Notes: a model not told the origin generated them from the letters alone. A stretch of DNA of 52,028 nt from Clostridia bacterium (GCA_017445115.1 JAFSUU010000059.1:1-52028), one strand, 5' to 3'; shown: positions 1-7,469, counted from the first letter of the stretch. Numbers and translations: made by a program.

Positions 1-193
1 ACGGAAGGAGCCCGCCGTTAATATCGTCCATTACGCCGGCTCCCTCAGTCAGCTTCGCTGACAGCTCCCTCCCGGAGGGAGCCTTGGTATGGGAACATTC
101 GTTATAGTTTGCAAACAGAGATTTTATATTCAATTTTCGACAGAAATATAGACGAAAAAGCTCCCCGCCGTCCCCGCAGGGGACGGCTCGTTC

Positions 194-266
194 TTAGCCT
201 CCCTCCGGGAGGTAGCGAAGCGGGGGGCGCCATATTAGCCTCCCTCCGGGAGGTAGCGAAGCGGGG
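194..266. repeat. 32-bp direct repeat, two copies
   Basis: Positions 194-225 and 235-266 are identical 32-mers beginning TTAGCCTCCCTCCGGGAGG and ending GCGAAGCGGGG, separated by nine bases. Each copy carries the short palindrome CCTCCC-TCC-GGGAGG. Only two units are visible and the spacing is far too short for CRISPR spacers. Confidence 0.75.
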
Positions 267-429
267 CGCGGTAGTGAATGACAGTCCGGGGGACTGTCAG
301 AGCCGTGACCTGACCGAGCCGCAGCGAGACAGCTGTCACGTTTACCGTGACTGATGAGGTGTAGCCGCAACGCGGCGTAAGTCGGAAGATCCTTCTCCTC
401 GTGAGCCACTTTACAGTGTCTCCCGATAC

Positions 430-520
430 GGATCAGGATGACATGTTTGATTGTTCAGTTTTGATTTTTCGTACACTGTATCTCTGTAAGTGAACAAACA
501 ATAAAATGTCATTCTGATCC
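430..520. repeat. Small inverted-repeat element (MITE/REP-like candidate)
   Basis: CGGATCAGGATGACAT at 430-445 is matched in inverted orientation by ATGTCATTCTGATCCG at 505-520, with 15 of 16 positions complementary and the exception a G-T pair. The roughly 60-nt interior is AT-rich and has no coding sign. This could be a miniature element or an imperfect REP-type hairpin. No flanking target duplication is obvious, so the class is uncertain. Confidence 0.4.
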
Positions 521-621
521 GCGAACCCCAAAAATCTGACGATTTTTGAGGACCCCGAAAGAGGGGAAGGTGGGCGCGAACGCGCTCGGATGAGGTCGAA
601 AATAAAGTATTCGAGTACGTC

Positions 622-650
622 TTGACAACTGAATACAAAAATGATACTAT
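622..650 (+). promoter_or_regulatory. Sigma-A-type promoter for the DUF559 gene
   Basis: TTGACA (622-627), a 17-nt spacer and TACTAT (645-650) lie about 55 nt upstream of the DUF559 start. Hexamers and spacing match the Firmicute housekeeping consensus. Confidence 0.65.
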
Positions 651-705
651 TTTGTAAAATACTTATAAATGGGCAAAAGGTATAAGCGACAACGATAAGG
701 ATTAT

Positions 706-1047
706 TTGACGAGATATTCTCAAAAACTTCGCCGCGAAATGACAGACGAGGAAAAGCATTTGTGGTATGATTTCTTGAATCTGCTTCCGGTCACGGTCAA
801 AAGACAAAAGGTGATCGGTAAGTATATCGCGGATTTTTATGTGCCGCAGCAAAGAGTTGTGACAGAACTTGACGGGGCGCAGCATTATGAGGAGCAAGCG
901 AGGGAATACGACAGAAAGAGAGATGAGTATATGGAGTCGATAGATATTACGGTGCTTCGCTATACAAACAGGGATATAAATACTAATTTCAAAGGAGTGT
1001 GCCAAGATATAGCAAATCACCTTGGAATTGAACTTGATCTATTATGA
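706..1047 (+). CDS. DUF559 family endonuclease-like protein
   Basis: A 113-residue protein of the DUF559 family, a small restriction-endonuclease-like fold related to very-short-patch repair nucleases. The visible family pattern is an N-terminal helix with a Leu-Arg..MTDEEKHLW segment, then IGKYIADFYVPQ and VVTELDGAQH, which supply the Asp, Glu and Asp/His of a PD-(D/E)xK-like site, and a C-terminal VLRYTNRDI strand-helix. The start is TTG with AAGG five bases upstream; there is no in-frame ATG before it. The gene stands alone between its own promoter and terminator, next to a repeat cluster and without a methyltransferase partner, so a restriction role is not implied. The biological role of solitary DUF559 proteins is not settled. 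Confidence 0.8.
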   Translation: MTRYSQKLRREMTDEEKHLWYDFLNLLPVTVKRQKVIGKYIADFYVPQQRVVTELDGAQHYEEQAREYDRKRDEYMESIDITVLRYTNRDINTNFKGVCQDIANHLGIELDLL

Positions 1048-1053
1048 CATCGG

Positions 1054-1081
1054 GAGCATAACGCGTTTATGCTCTTTTTTT
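1054..1081 (+). terminator. Intrinsic terminator after the DUF559 gene
   Basis: GAGCATAA (1054-1061) pairs with TTATGCTC (1067-1074) across a five-base loop and is followed at once by a run of T residues. Confidence 0.85.
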
Positions 1082-1110
1082 GGTGTGTTTATTCACGAAA
1101 TGAGCGTATA

Positions 1111-1139
1111 TTGACAATAAACAATATTTAGTGTAATAT
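1111..1139 (+). promoter_or_regulatory. Promoter of the HD-GYP sensor gene
   Basis: TTGACA (1111-1116), 17-nt spacer, TAATAT (1134-1139), about 40 nt upstream of the start codon. The surroundings are strongly AT-rich, unlike the flanking coding DNA. Confidence 0.7.
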
Positions 1140-1180
1140 TAAAAAAGAATATAAAGTTATTAACTATACAGGTGACCGAT

Positions 1181-4150
1181 ATGAGAGTGAGAAATACAGA
1201 TACAAGGTCAAAGATAAAATGCGCGGTGTGTGTTTTCCTCGCGCTGATCCTTTCAGTGCCGGCGATCTTTGCCCTGGCGCCGAACGTCAAAGCCGCAGAC
1301 ACGACGGGGCGGGGCTCGGGCTATTCGGCTGTTCTTTATGACAACACGAACGGTCTGCCGACTTCCGACGCGAACGCGGTCATACAGACGTCCGAGGGCT
1401 TTATATGGATCGGAAGCTACAGCGGACTCATCCGCTACGACGGAAACGAGTTTTACCGCTACGATTCATCGACCGGCGTTTCGAGCGTCGTCTCGCTTTT
1501 CGAAGATTCGAAAAACAGGCTGTGGATCGGCACTAACGACAGCGGTGTTTTTGTACTTGAAAAGAACGGGTTCCACTCATACGACAGGGAGGAGGGGCTT
1601 CGTTCCTCGTCCGTCCGCTCTATAATCGAAGACGTGAACGGAAACATTCTCATCGCGACGACGATGGGCATGGCGTACGTCGATACGGACGGCGTGATGC
1701 ACACGATAGACGATCCGCAGATAAACCGCGAGTACGTCTGCGAGCTTGTTGACGACCGCTCCGGCGTGATCTACGGAGTTACGAATTCCGGCGCGTTTTT
1801 CACGATCGAAGATCTGCGTCTCACCGCTTTCTATGACGGCGAATCTTTCGGCTACGGCGCTGTCAATACTGTTTATCCAGATCCCTACGACAGCGAAATG
1901 ATATATATCGGCACGCAGAACGCGACGATCGTGTACGGAACGCTCTCGAAGCAGATGAGCGACGGCGAGATCATAAACGTCGATCCGCTGAAGAGCGTTC
2001 GCTGTATGCGGCAGCTTGACGGATATCTCTGGGTCTGCGCCGACACCGGTATCGGATTTTACGTTGACGGTGTGTTCACCTATCTCGGCGACCTCCCGAT
2101 GACGAACTCCGTTGAGCACATCGTGCAGGACAAAGAGTACAATCTCTGGTTCACGTCGTCCCGTCAGGGGCTTATGAAGATCGTGCCGAACAGGTTCACG
2201 GATATTTTTGAAGCGGCAGGTCTCGAGCCCGCGGTAGTGAATTCCACGTTTCTCAAGGACGGCCTGCTCTATATCGGAACCGACGGCGGGCTTATCATAC
2301 TCAACGGCGATTACGAGAGGGTATACAACGACTTTACCGATATGCTTGACGGCGTGCGCATAAGGTCGATCCACACCGCGAAGGACGGTCGTCTCTGGTT
2401 CGGCACGAACAGCAAGTACGGTCTCGTCTGCTACGATGTGAAGGACGGCTCGACCGAGTGTTACAACTCCGGAAACGGCCTTGCCTCAGACAAGGCGAGG
2501 ACGATGATCGAACTCTCTGACGGGCGTATCGCGGTCGCGACGAACGCGGGCGTGAATATAATCGAGAACGGCAAAGTCACCGCACTTTACAACGCGGCTC
2601 ACGGCATCAGCAATCTCGAGATCCTCTGTCTTGAAGAAACGTCCGACGGCAAGATTCTCGCCGGGAGCGACGGCGACGGCATCTACGTCATCGGCGACGG
2701 AAAGGTCGCAAGGATCGGCAGGGAAGACGGGCTGAAATCCGAGGTCATCCTCCGGATCAGGCGCGATCCGAAGGACGAAGGGCTCTTCTGGCTCGTCACA
2801 AGCAACTCAATAGCGTACATGAAGGACGGCAAGGCGACGACGGTCAAGAACTTCCCGTACTCCAACAACTTCGATCTCTATTTTGACAACTACGACAGGC
2901 TTTGGATCCTCAGCAGCAACGGAATTTACGTCGTGCGCCGCGACGATCTTTTTGAAGACGAGAATATATACTACACATTTTACGACACCTCGAGCGGACT
3001 CCCATGCTCGGCTACCGCCAATTCTTACAGCTACATTGACGACGACGGACTTCTGTTCATCGCCGCGTCGACCGGCGTCAGCTCCGTTGATATAAATGAT
3101 TTAAGCGACGGAGGCAATCTGATAAATCTTTCCATACCGTACGTCATGGCGGACGACACTTATATCGAAGCGGGCGAGAACGGAACGGTGACGATACCTT
3201 CCGACTGCAAACGTCTTACGATCTATTCGTACGCGTTCTGCTATTCGCTCGTAAACTCGCATCTGAGTTATGTCCTCGAGGGATTTGACGACGCAAAGAC
3301 GGATCTCACAAAGAACGAGATGCGCCCGGTCGTCTACACCAACCTGCCCGGCGGTACTTATAAGTTCGTATTCTCCCTGCTTAATACGATGACGGGCGAG
3401 GTCGACTACTCGATCGAGCTCACAATCGTAAAGGAAAAAGCGGTCTACGAGCAGACGTGGTTCTGGATCGCGATAGCCGCCGCGGGAGTCGTCGTCGTGC
3501 TCGGCGCGTCGATCATCTACTTCCGACGCAAGACGGCAAAACTTCTCGAAAAGCAGAAAGAACACAAACAGCTCATCAACGAGATGACGGACGTCTTCGC
3601 GAGCTGTATCGATATGAAGGACTCCTACACGAACGGCCACTCTCACCGCGTCGCAAAATATACGGCGATGCTTGCAAAGAAACTCGGCAAGAGCGAAGAG
3701 GAGATCGAGAATATGCATCGCATCGCTCTCCTTCACGACATAGGAAAGATAGGTATTCCCGACGAGATTTTGAACAAGCCGGGACGCCTCACCGACGACG
3801 AGTTCGCCGTGATGAAGAGCCACTCGCAGCGAGGCTACGACATTCTCAAAGCGATCAGCATCGCGCCGGAGCTTGCAATAGGAGCGGGGTACCACCACGA
3901 GAGGCAGGATGGTCGCGGATATCCGAACGGCATGACGAAGGACGAGATACCCGAGGTCGCTCAGATAATCGCGGTCGCCGACACATTCGACGCGATGTAT
4001 TCGACGCGTCCTTACCGCCGCCGCATGGAGCTGCCCGATATCGTCGCGGAGATCAAACGCGTTTCGGGAACTCAGCTCAACGAAAAGGTCGTCGACGCGC
4101 TGATGCAGCTCATAGACGAGGGCGCGTTCAAGGAAGACAGACCGGAATGA
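1181..4150 (+). CDS. Propeller / Y_Y_Y sensor with HD-GYP phosphodiesterase domain
   Basis: Predicted membrane c-di-GMP phosphodiesterase with a large outer sensor. The order is: signal peptide (MRVRNTDTRSKIKCAVCVFL.., likely cleaved after VKA near residue 39); many two-component-regulator propeller repeats of the type GLPTSDANAVIQTSEGFIWI and KNRLWIGT, up to about residue 680; a Y_Y_Y-like domain; one membrane helix near 759-781; and a cytoplasmic HD-GYP domain with HD in LLHDIGKIGIPDEIL (near 852) and the HHE..DGRGYP signature near 907-914. Key HD-GYP residues look intact. The periplasmic half resembles hybrid two-component sensors of glycan-degrading bacteria, but the output is an HD-GYP domain rather than a kinase. 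An upstream in-frame GTG at 1172 lies inside the AGGTGA ribosome site, so ATG 1181 is the start. The ligand is unknown. Confidence 0.88.
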   Translation: MRVRNTDTRSKIKCAVCVFLALILSVPAIFALAPNVKAADTTGRGSGYSAVLYDNTNGLPTSDANAVIQTSEGFIWIGSYSGLIRYDGNEFYRYDSSTGVSSVVSLFEDSKNRLWIGTNDSGVFVLEKNGFHSYDREEGLRSSSVRSIIEDVNGNILIATTMGMAYVDTDGVMHTIDDPQINREYVCELVDDRSGVIYGVTNSGAFFTIEDLRLTAFYDGESFGYGAVNTVYPDPYDSEMIYIGTQNATIVYGTLSKQMSDGEIINVDPLKSVRCMRQLDGYLWVCADTGIGFYVDGVFTYLGDLPMTNSVEHIVQDKEYNLWFTSSRQGLMKIVPNRFTDIFEAAGLEPAVVNSTFLKDGLLYIGTDGGLIILNGDYERVYNDFTDMLDGVRIRSIHTAKDGRLWFGTNSKYGLVCYDVKDGSTECYNSGNGLASDKARTMIELSDGRIAVATNAGVNIIENGKVTALYNAAHGISNLEILCLEETSDGKILAGSDGDGIYVIGDGKVARIGREDGLKSEVILRIRRDPKDEGLFWLVTSNSIAYMKDGKATTVKNFPYSNNFDLYFDNYDRLWILSSNGIYVVRRDDLFEDENIYYTFYDTSSGLPCSATANSYSYIDDDGLLFIAASTGVSSVDINDLSDGGNLINLSIPYVMADDTYIEAGENGTVTIPSDCKRLTIYSYAFCYSLVNSHLSYVLEGFDDAKTDLTKNEMRPVVYTNLPGGTYKFVFSLLNTMTGEVDYSIELTIVKEKAVYEQTWFWIAIAAAGVVVVLGASIIYFRRKTAKLLEKQKEHKQLINEMTDVFASCIDMKDSYTNGHSHRVAKYTAMLAKKLGKSEEEIENMHRIALLHDIGKIGIPDEILNKPGRLTDDEFAVMKSHSQRGYDILKAISIAPELAIGAGYHHERQDGRGYPNGMTKDEIPEVAQIIAVADTFDAMYSTRPYRRRMELPDIVAEIKRVSGTQLNEKVVDALMQLIDEGAFKEDRPE

Positions 4151-4167
4151 TGCCGATAGGAGAATAA

Positions 4168-4695
4168 ATGAACAGAGTACTTGTGATCGGCGGAAACGGA
4201 GCCGGTAAATCGTATTTTTCAATGAAACTGTCCGAGGTGACGGGAATCCCCGTCGTTCACCTCGACCGACTGAAATGGCGCGAAAACTGGCAAAGCGCGC
4301 CTCGCGAAGAGTTTGACGGTAGGCTGAAAGAAGAACTCGAAAAGCCGGAATGGATAATCGACGGCAATTTCAGCAGAACTCTGCCGCTTCGTCTCGAATA
4401 CGCGGACACGGTGTTTTACTTCGACTTTTCCACGGTCAAGTGCATCTTCGGGGTACTCGGGAGAGTGTTCAGAAATTACGGGAAAAGCCGTCCCGACATG
4501 GGTGGAGGAAACGTCGAGCGGCTCGACTTCACGTTCCTTCGCGACGTTCTGAGATTCCGCCGCGTGAACAGCAAAAGGACGAAAGAACTTCTCGCGTCGA
4601 ACGATCACGTCAAGGTCACGGTTTTCAAGTCGAGAAGGCAGGCTGAAAGATATATCGAAAAACTTACGGAAGAATTGAAAGGAGACCTGACGTGA
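4168..4695 (+). CDS. P-loop kinase-like protein (topology-modulation / FlaR-like)
   Basis: A 175-residue P-loop protein with Walker A GGNGAGKS at residues 8-15, followed by the VVHLDRLKW and WIIDGNF segments typical of the adenylate-kinase-like group annotated as DNA topology modulation protein or FlaR. Substrate and true role of this family are poorly defined, and the topology name is historical. The start ATG has GGAG seven bases upstream. It follows the HD-GYP gene by 17 bases, and its stop overlaps the GTG of the next gene (GTGA), so the two are probably translationally coupled. Pairing with an HD phosphohydrolase suggests a nucleotide-related job, which is inference. Confidence 0.75.
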   Translation: MNRVLVIGGNGAGKSYFSMKLSEVTGIPVVHLDRLKWRENWQSAPREEFDGRLKEELEKPEWIIDGNFSRTLPLRLEYADTVFYFDFSTVKCIFGVLGRVFRNYGKSRPDMGGGNVERLDFTFLRDVLRFRRVNSKRTKELLASNDHVKVTVFKSRRQAERYIEKLTEELKGDLT

Positions 4696-5291
4696 GCCCT
4701 GAAAAACTGCTCGGCGCGCTTGAAGTCGCCGGAAGACTGAAAGACGTGATGCGCCACTCGTGGACTGCGAAAGGAAGACGCGAGTCAACTGCGGAGCATA
4801 CGTTCCGCACGGCATTGTTTGCCTATTTTTTGAAAGACGAGTTTCCGGAGGCGGATATTGACAAGGTCATTCTGATGTGCCTGATCCACGATCTCGGGGA
4901 GGCTTTCACGGGAGATATCCCGTCGTTTGAAAAGACCGCTCTCGACGAGGAAAAAGAGGTGGATATGCTCTCCGGATGGGTGCTTTCACTGCCCGAGCCG
5001 TACTCGTCGGAAATGGGAGCTCTCTATACCGAAATGGCGGAAATGAAGACAGTCGAGGCGAAGCTCTACAAGGCGATAGACAATCTCGAAGCGGTGATAA
5101 CGCACAACGAGGCGGACCTTTCCACCTGGATAAGGAAGGAGTATACGCTCAATCTGACGTACGGAGACGAGAGAGTTGCGGACTTTCCGTATCTTATCGA
5201 ATTCAGACGCTTGATCCGCGACATCACCGAAGAGAAAATAAGAAATGCGGACTATTCCCGGCAGTGTGAAGAAGCGGAAAAACGCGGTTGA
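4692..5291 (+). CDS. HD domain phosphohydrolase (YfbR/HDDC2-like)
   Basis: A 199-residue HD-superfamily metal hydrolase of the 5'-deoxynucleotidase YfbR / HDDC2 type, which removes phosphate from dNMPs in characterised members. Visible metal and catalytic residues are the His in RESTAEHTFRTALFAYFL, the central HD in CLIHDLGEAFTGDIPSF, and the distal Asp in YKAIDNLEAVITHNEADL. The start is GTG at 4692, with AGGAG about nine bases upstream inside the previous gene and a 4-nt stop/start overlap. There is no signal peptide, so it should be cytosolic. The exact nucleotide specificity cannot be read from sequence. Confidence 0.8.
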   Translation: MSPEKLLGALEVAGRLKDVMRHSWTAKGRRESTAEHTFRTALFAYFLKDEFPEADIDKVILMCLIHDLGEAFTGDIPSFEKTALDEEKEVDMLSGWVLSLPEPYSSEMGALYTEMAEMKTVEAKLYKAIDNLEAVITHNEADLSTWIRKEYTLNLTYGDERVADFPYLIEFRRLIRDITEEKIRNADYSRQCEEAEKRG

Positions 5292-5316
5292 CTTGCGGCT
5301 CCTTTTATGATATACT
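5288..5316 (+). promoter_or_regulatory. Promoter of the BNR/sialidase-like gene
   Basis: TTGACT (5288-5293), 17-nt spacer, TATACT (5311-5316). The -35 box overlaps the stop codon region of the HD gene, and the -10 lies about 30 nt before the next start. Confidence 0.7.
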
Positions 5317-5347
5317 TTGCTTGATCTGAAACGAAAGGTAAAACGAT

Positions 5348-6463
5348 ATGGAATACATAGTACCCGAGACCGAACACGGGATAGTATACAGAAACGTAAA
5401 GAACACCCTTTATAAATACAACGGGTGGCCGACAGTTGCGAAGGACGACCGCGGCGTGCTCTACACGACGGCGTCCTCGATGAGGATAACTCACGGCGAT
5501 CCGACGGGCAAGAACTGTATGTTCGTCAGCTTTAACGAGGGCAAGACCTGGACGCGTCCTATCATTCTGAACGACTCGAAGTTCGACGACAGAGACACCG
5601 GTATCTGCTATATCGGCGACGGCAAAATGGTAATGTCCTGGTTCTCGGAGAGCGACGATGATTTCTACGACAAAATGCAGGACTTCACGTGGTATCATCC
5701 CGAGGACAAAGCGATAACGCTCGGCTTCGGTAATATGCTCCGCGCGCTCTCTCCCGAGGAGAGAAGGGCAGGCGTCGCCGCGTTCGTAAAAACGTCCGAC
5801 GACTACGGCATCACGTGGAGCGACCCGATCAAAGTGCCGCTCACCGCTCCTCACGGACCGTCCCTCTGCCGCGACGGAAGCCTCGTTTTCATGGGCAAAG
5901 AGATGATAGAGGATTATATCGCCCCCGCCCCGATCGTGGTTTATACGAGCCGCGACGCGGGCAACACGTGGGAGTACACCGGAACTGTCCCGACGGGCGA
6001 CGACTGCACGGTCGAGCAGATGCACGAGCCGCATGTAATAGAGCTTCCGAACGGGCGCCTTCTCGGCGCGATACGCGTTCACGGAAGACCGGTCGAGCCG
6101 TATCACACGGTCTACACGACGTTCTCGGACGACCACGGCAAGACGTGGTCGACGCCTCGCAGCATAGATACCGACGGTATGCCGCCTCATCTTATGGTGC
6201 ACTCGTCCGGCGCGGTCCTCTGTTCTTACGGATGCCGTACTCAGGGCAAGCTTTCGGAGCGCGTCGCAGTCAGTTACGATAACGGCGAGACGTGGACCGA
6301 GGATTACTGTCTCGACGACAACATCGGCAGACAGGCGGACCTCGGCTATCCTTCGACGGTCGAACTCTCCGACGGATCGCTGATAACCGTGTACTATCAG
6401 GCGCTTCCGACAGACGATCACACGAGCGTCCTCTATACAAAATGGAGACTCAAAAGCAGATAA
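5348..6463 (+). CDS. Sialidase-family (BNR repeat) protein, cytoplasmic
   Basis: A 371-residue six-bladed propeller of the sialidase superfamily. Five Asp-box repeats are easy to see: SFNEGKTW, SDDYGITW, SRDAGNTW, SDDHGKTW and SYDNGETW. There is no signal peptide, membrane segment or carbohydrate-binding extension, so it probably acts on imported glycans or oligosaccharides. BNR proteins of this size are usually annotated exo-alpha-sialidase, but many have other glycosidase or unknown activity, and I cannot assign the arginine triad with certainty. It has its own promoter and an AAAGG ribosome site. It is transcribed alone ahead of the heat-shock unit. Confidence 0.8.
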   Translation: MEYIVPETEHGIVYRNVKNTLYKYNGWPTVAKDDRGVLYTTASSMRITHGDPTGKNCMFVSFNEGKTWTRPIILNDSKFDDRDTGICYIGDGKMVMSWFSESDDDFYDKMQDFTWYHPEDKAITLGFGNMLRALSPEERRAGVAAFVKTSDDYGITWSDPIKVPLTAPHGPSLCRDGSLVFMGKEMIEDYIAPAPIVVYTSRDAGNTWEYTGTVPTGDDCTVEQMHEPHVIELPNGRLLGAIRVHGRPVEPYHTVYTTFSDDHGKTWSTPRSIDTDGMPPHLMVHSSGAVLCSYGCRTQGKLSERVAVSYDNGETWTEDYCLDDNIGRQADLGYPSTVELSDGSLITVYYQALPTDDHTSVLYTKWRLKSR

Positions 6464-6483
6464 ATATCGAATAATAACGATTT

Positions 6484-6510
6484 TTGGCACTCTCACTGCG
6501 AGAGTGCCAA
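6484..6510. promoter_or_regulatory. CIRCE operator (HrcA binding site)
   Basis: TTGGCACTC (6484-6492), nine-base spacer, GAGTGCCAA (6502-6510). This matches the CIRCE consensus TTAGCACTC-N9-GAGTGCTAA except for one symmetric substitution in each arm, which keeps the palindrome perfect. It lies about 220 nt upstream of hsp20. HrcA repression of the downstream heat-shock gene is the standard reading; hrcA itself is not in the window. Confidence 0.88.
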
Positions 6511-6570
6511 ATTTACATTTTATGCAATATTTTGTAACAACTTTTGCTATTTCGGGGACTATAATGAGGG

Positions 6571-6596
6571 CGTTGAAGGGAGAAGGAACTTCAACG
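6571..6596 (+). promoter_or_regulatory. Hairpin in the hsp20 leader
   Basis: CGTTGAAG (6571-6578) and CTTCAACG (6589-6596) form an eight-base-pair stem with a purine-rich ten-base loop. A TATAAT at 6560-6565 just upstream could be the -10 of the transcript, which would put this hairpin at the very 5' end of the hsp20 mRNA, as a stabilising or sensing element. The -35 is weak. Confidence 0.5.
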
Positions 6597-6620
6597 GAAA
6601 GCAAACAAGAGGTGATAAAT

Positions 6621-6662
6621 ATGGGCAGCCGTGACTGCCCGTCCGGAATATTTACTTTTTGA
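6621..6662 (+). CDS. 13-residue leader peptide upstream of hsp20 (candidate)
   Basis: ATG at 6621 has a good Shine-Dalgarno AAGAGGTGA (6607-6615, five bases away) and reads MGSRDCPSGIFTF then TGA. Its first codons form one arm of a hairpin with 6635-6642. The combination of a real-looking ribosome site, a very short frame and overlapping secondary structure is what a leader peptide would look like, but nothing shows that it is translated. Its residues do not point to amino-acid attenuation. Confidence 0.4.
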   Translation: MGSRDCPSGIFTF

Positions 6663-6671
6663 CAGACGGGC
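6621..6671 (+). promoter_or_regulatory. Two mutually exclusive hairpins in the hsp20 5' UTR
   Basis: Structure 1 pairs 6621-6628 (ATGGGCAG) with 6635-6642 (CTGCCCGT, one wobble), hiding the leader AUG. Structure 2 pairs GCCCGTC (6637-6643) with GACGGGC (6665-6671). They compete for bases 6637-6642, so only one can form at a time. Such an arrangement could act as a thermosensor, a translation-coupled switch or an attenuator. There is no T run after structure 2, which argues against simple termination. Confidence 0.45.
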
Positions 6672-6732
6672 GAATAATCATTTTCAAAAAGCATCATAAT
6701 CATTTTAAATGTCTGAACGGAGGTAAATTACC

Positions 6733-7188
6733 ATGTTTGAACTTAAACCTTATACGAAGAAGAACGTCGCGGCATATCGCGATCCGTTCCGTGAATTTGA
6801 AAATCTTGAAAGAGAATTCTTCGGCAATCCGTACGCGCTGTTCAGAGGAAACGGACTTGGCGAGTTCAGGACAGACCTGAAAGATGACGGAGATAATTAT
6901 ACTCTGGAAGCTGATCTTCCGGGCTTTGACAAAAAGGACATCAATATCGAAATGAACGGCGACGTTCTCACGATCAATGCCGAGCGCCACTCTGAACACG
7001 AGGAAGAGGACAAGAAAAAGAACTATATCAGATGCGAGCGTTCTTACGGCTCGTATTCGAGAGAGTTCGATATCTCCGGGGTTGAAGCGGACGGTATCAC
7101 CGCAAAATATGAAAACGGCGTACTGACGCTCAAAATGCCGAAAAAGTCAAAGACTCTTCCGGAAACAAGAAAGCTCGAGATAGAGTGA
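6733..7188 (+). CDS. hsp20: Small heat-shock protein, Hsp20 family
   Basis: A 151-residue alpha-crystallin-domain chaperone, which holds unfolding client proteins as an ATP-independent oligomer in the cytosol. The N-terminal arm (about residues 1-45) has FREFENLEREFFGNP. The alpha-crystallin domain starts near YTLEADLPGFDKKDINIEMNGDVLTI, includes the charged loop EHEEEDKKKNYIRCERSYGSYSREFDI, and ends with GVLTLKMPKK. The short C-terminal tail lacks a clear I-x-I anchor. The Shine-Dalgarno GGAGGT is ideal. Upstream sit a CIRCE operator and a structured leader, so HrcA control plus a possible RNA-level layer is likely. Downstream is a strong terminator, so it is monocistronic apart from the leader frame. 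Confidence 0.93.
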   Translation: MFELKPYTKKNVAAYRDPFREFENLEREFFGNPYALFRGNGLGEFRTDLKDDGDNYTLEADLPGFDKKDINIEMNGDVLTINAERHSEHEEEDKKKNYIRCERSYGSYSREFDISGVEADGITAKYENGVLTLKMPKKSKTLPETRKLEIE

Positions 7189-7241
7189 AGAACAAGCGTT
7201 TTATGCATACGCATAAAATAAAGCTTATATAATAATATAAT

Positions 7242-7270
7242 AAGCGCGTCCGGAAACGGACGCGCTTTTT
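7242..7270 (+). terminator. Intrinsic terminator after hsp20
   Basis: AAGCGCGTCC (7242-7251), six-base loop, GGACGCGCTT (7258-7267), then T residues to 7270. The rest of 7190-7469 holds no gene, only this terminator and the yicC promoter. Confidence 0.85.
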
Positions 7271-7366
7271 ACGTTTGTCTTATTAAGCTGATCTCTTGAA
7301 CATCGAACTGCCGATCGTATGTGCCGGTAATTTTGCGCGCGCGCCCGCCCGAATGATATTTTTATA

Positions 7367-7396
7367 TTGACAAAACTTTATTGATTATAGTATAAT
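7367..7396 (+). promoter_or_regulatory. Promoter of the yicC housekeeping operon
   Basis: TTGACA (7367-7372), 18-nt spacer, TATAAT (7391-7396): both consensus hexamers. It lies about 75 nt upstream of yicC and is the only strong promoter I see before the 12-kb run of same-strand genes. Confidence 0.8.
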
Positions 7397-7469
7397 ATCT
7401 ATATATGCGATCAAGTTTTTCTTCTTCGTTTGAATACAAAAATATCGAAAAGAGTTCAAAGAGTTCAAT

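Larger units (their letters stand above)
1..605. repeat. Gene-free hairpin and direct-repeat region
   Basis: I see no convincing gene here; short open frames lack a good ribosome site and run through palindromes. Separate perfect or near-perfect hairpins lie at 39-83 (nested arms of GGCTCCCTC type), 167-187 (GCCGTCCCC / GGGGACGGC), 279-299 (TGACAGTCC / GGACTGTCA), 529-548 (CAAAAATC / GATTTTTG) and 553-566 (CCCC / GGGG). A 32-bp direct repeat is listed separately. A longer inverted pair, 430-445 against 505-520, has one mismatch and could be the ends of a small non-coding element. The composition fits an interspersed intergenic repeat cluster of the kind common in gut Clostridia; origin and function are unknown. 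Confidence 0.6.

Noticed and set aside
194..266. CRISPR array from the 32-bp direct repeat
   Set aside because: Only two units and a nine-base spacer; no cas genes.
433..1020. Antisense 195-codon frame at the left edge
   Set aside because: It overlaps the DUF559 gene, its promoter and the repeat hairpins, and lacks a ribosome site.
706..1047. Restriction-modification system
   Set aside because: The DUF559 gene is alone; no methyltransferase or specificity gene in the neighbourhood.
3101..4222. Antisense frame of 373 codons under the HD-GYP gene
   Set aside because: The opposite strand encodes an intact HD-GYP domain; base composition at third positions creates long antisense frames throughout this genome.
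6484..6510. Terminator of the BNR gene
   Set aside because: No T run follows and the nine-base-spaced TTGGCACTC / GAGTGCCAA pair matches CIRCE.
5252..6703. Long antisense frame (483 codons) opposite the BNR gene
   Set aside because: It shadows a clear five-Asp-box protein, crosses its promoter and the CIRCE site, and shows no family.
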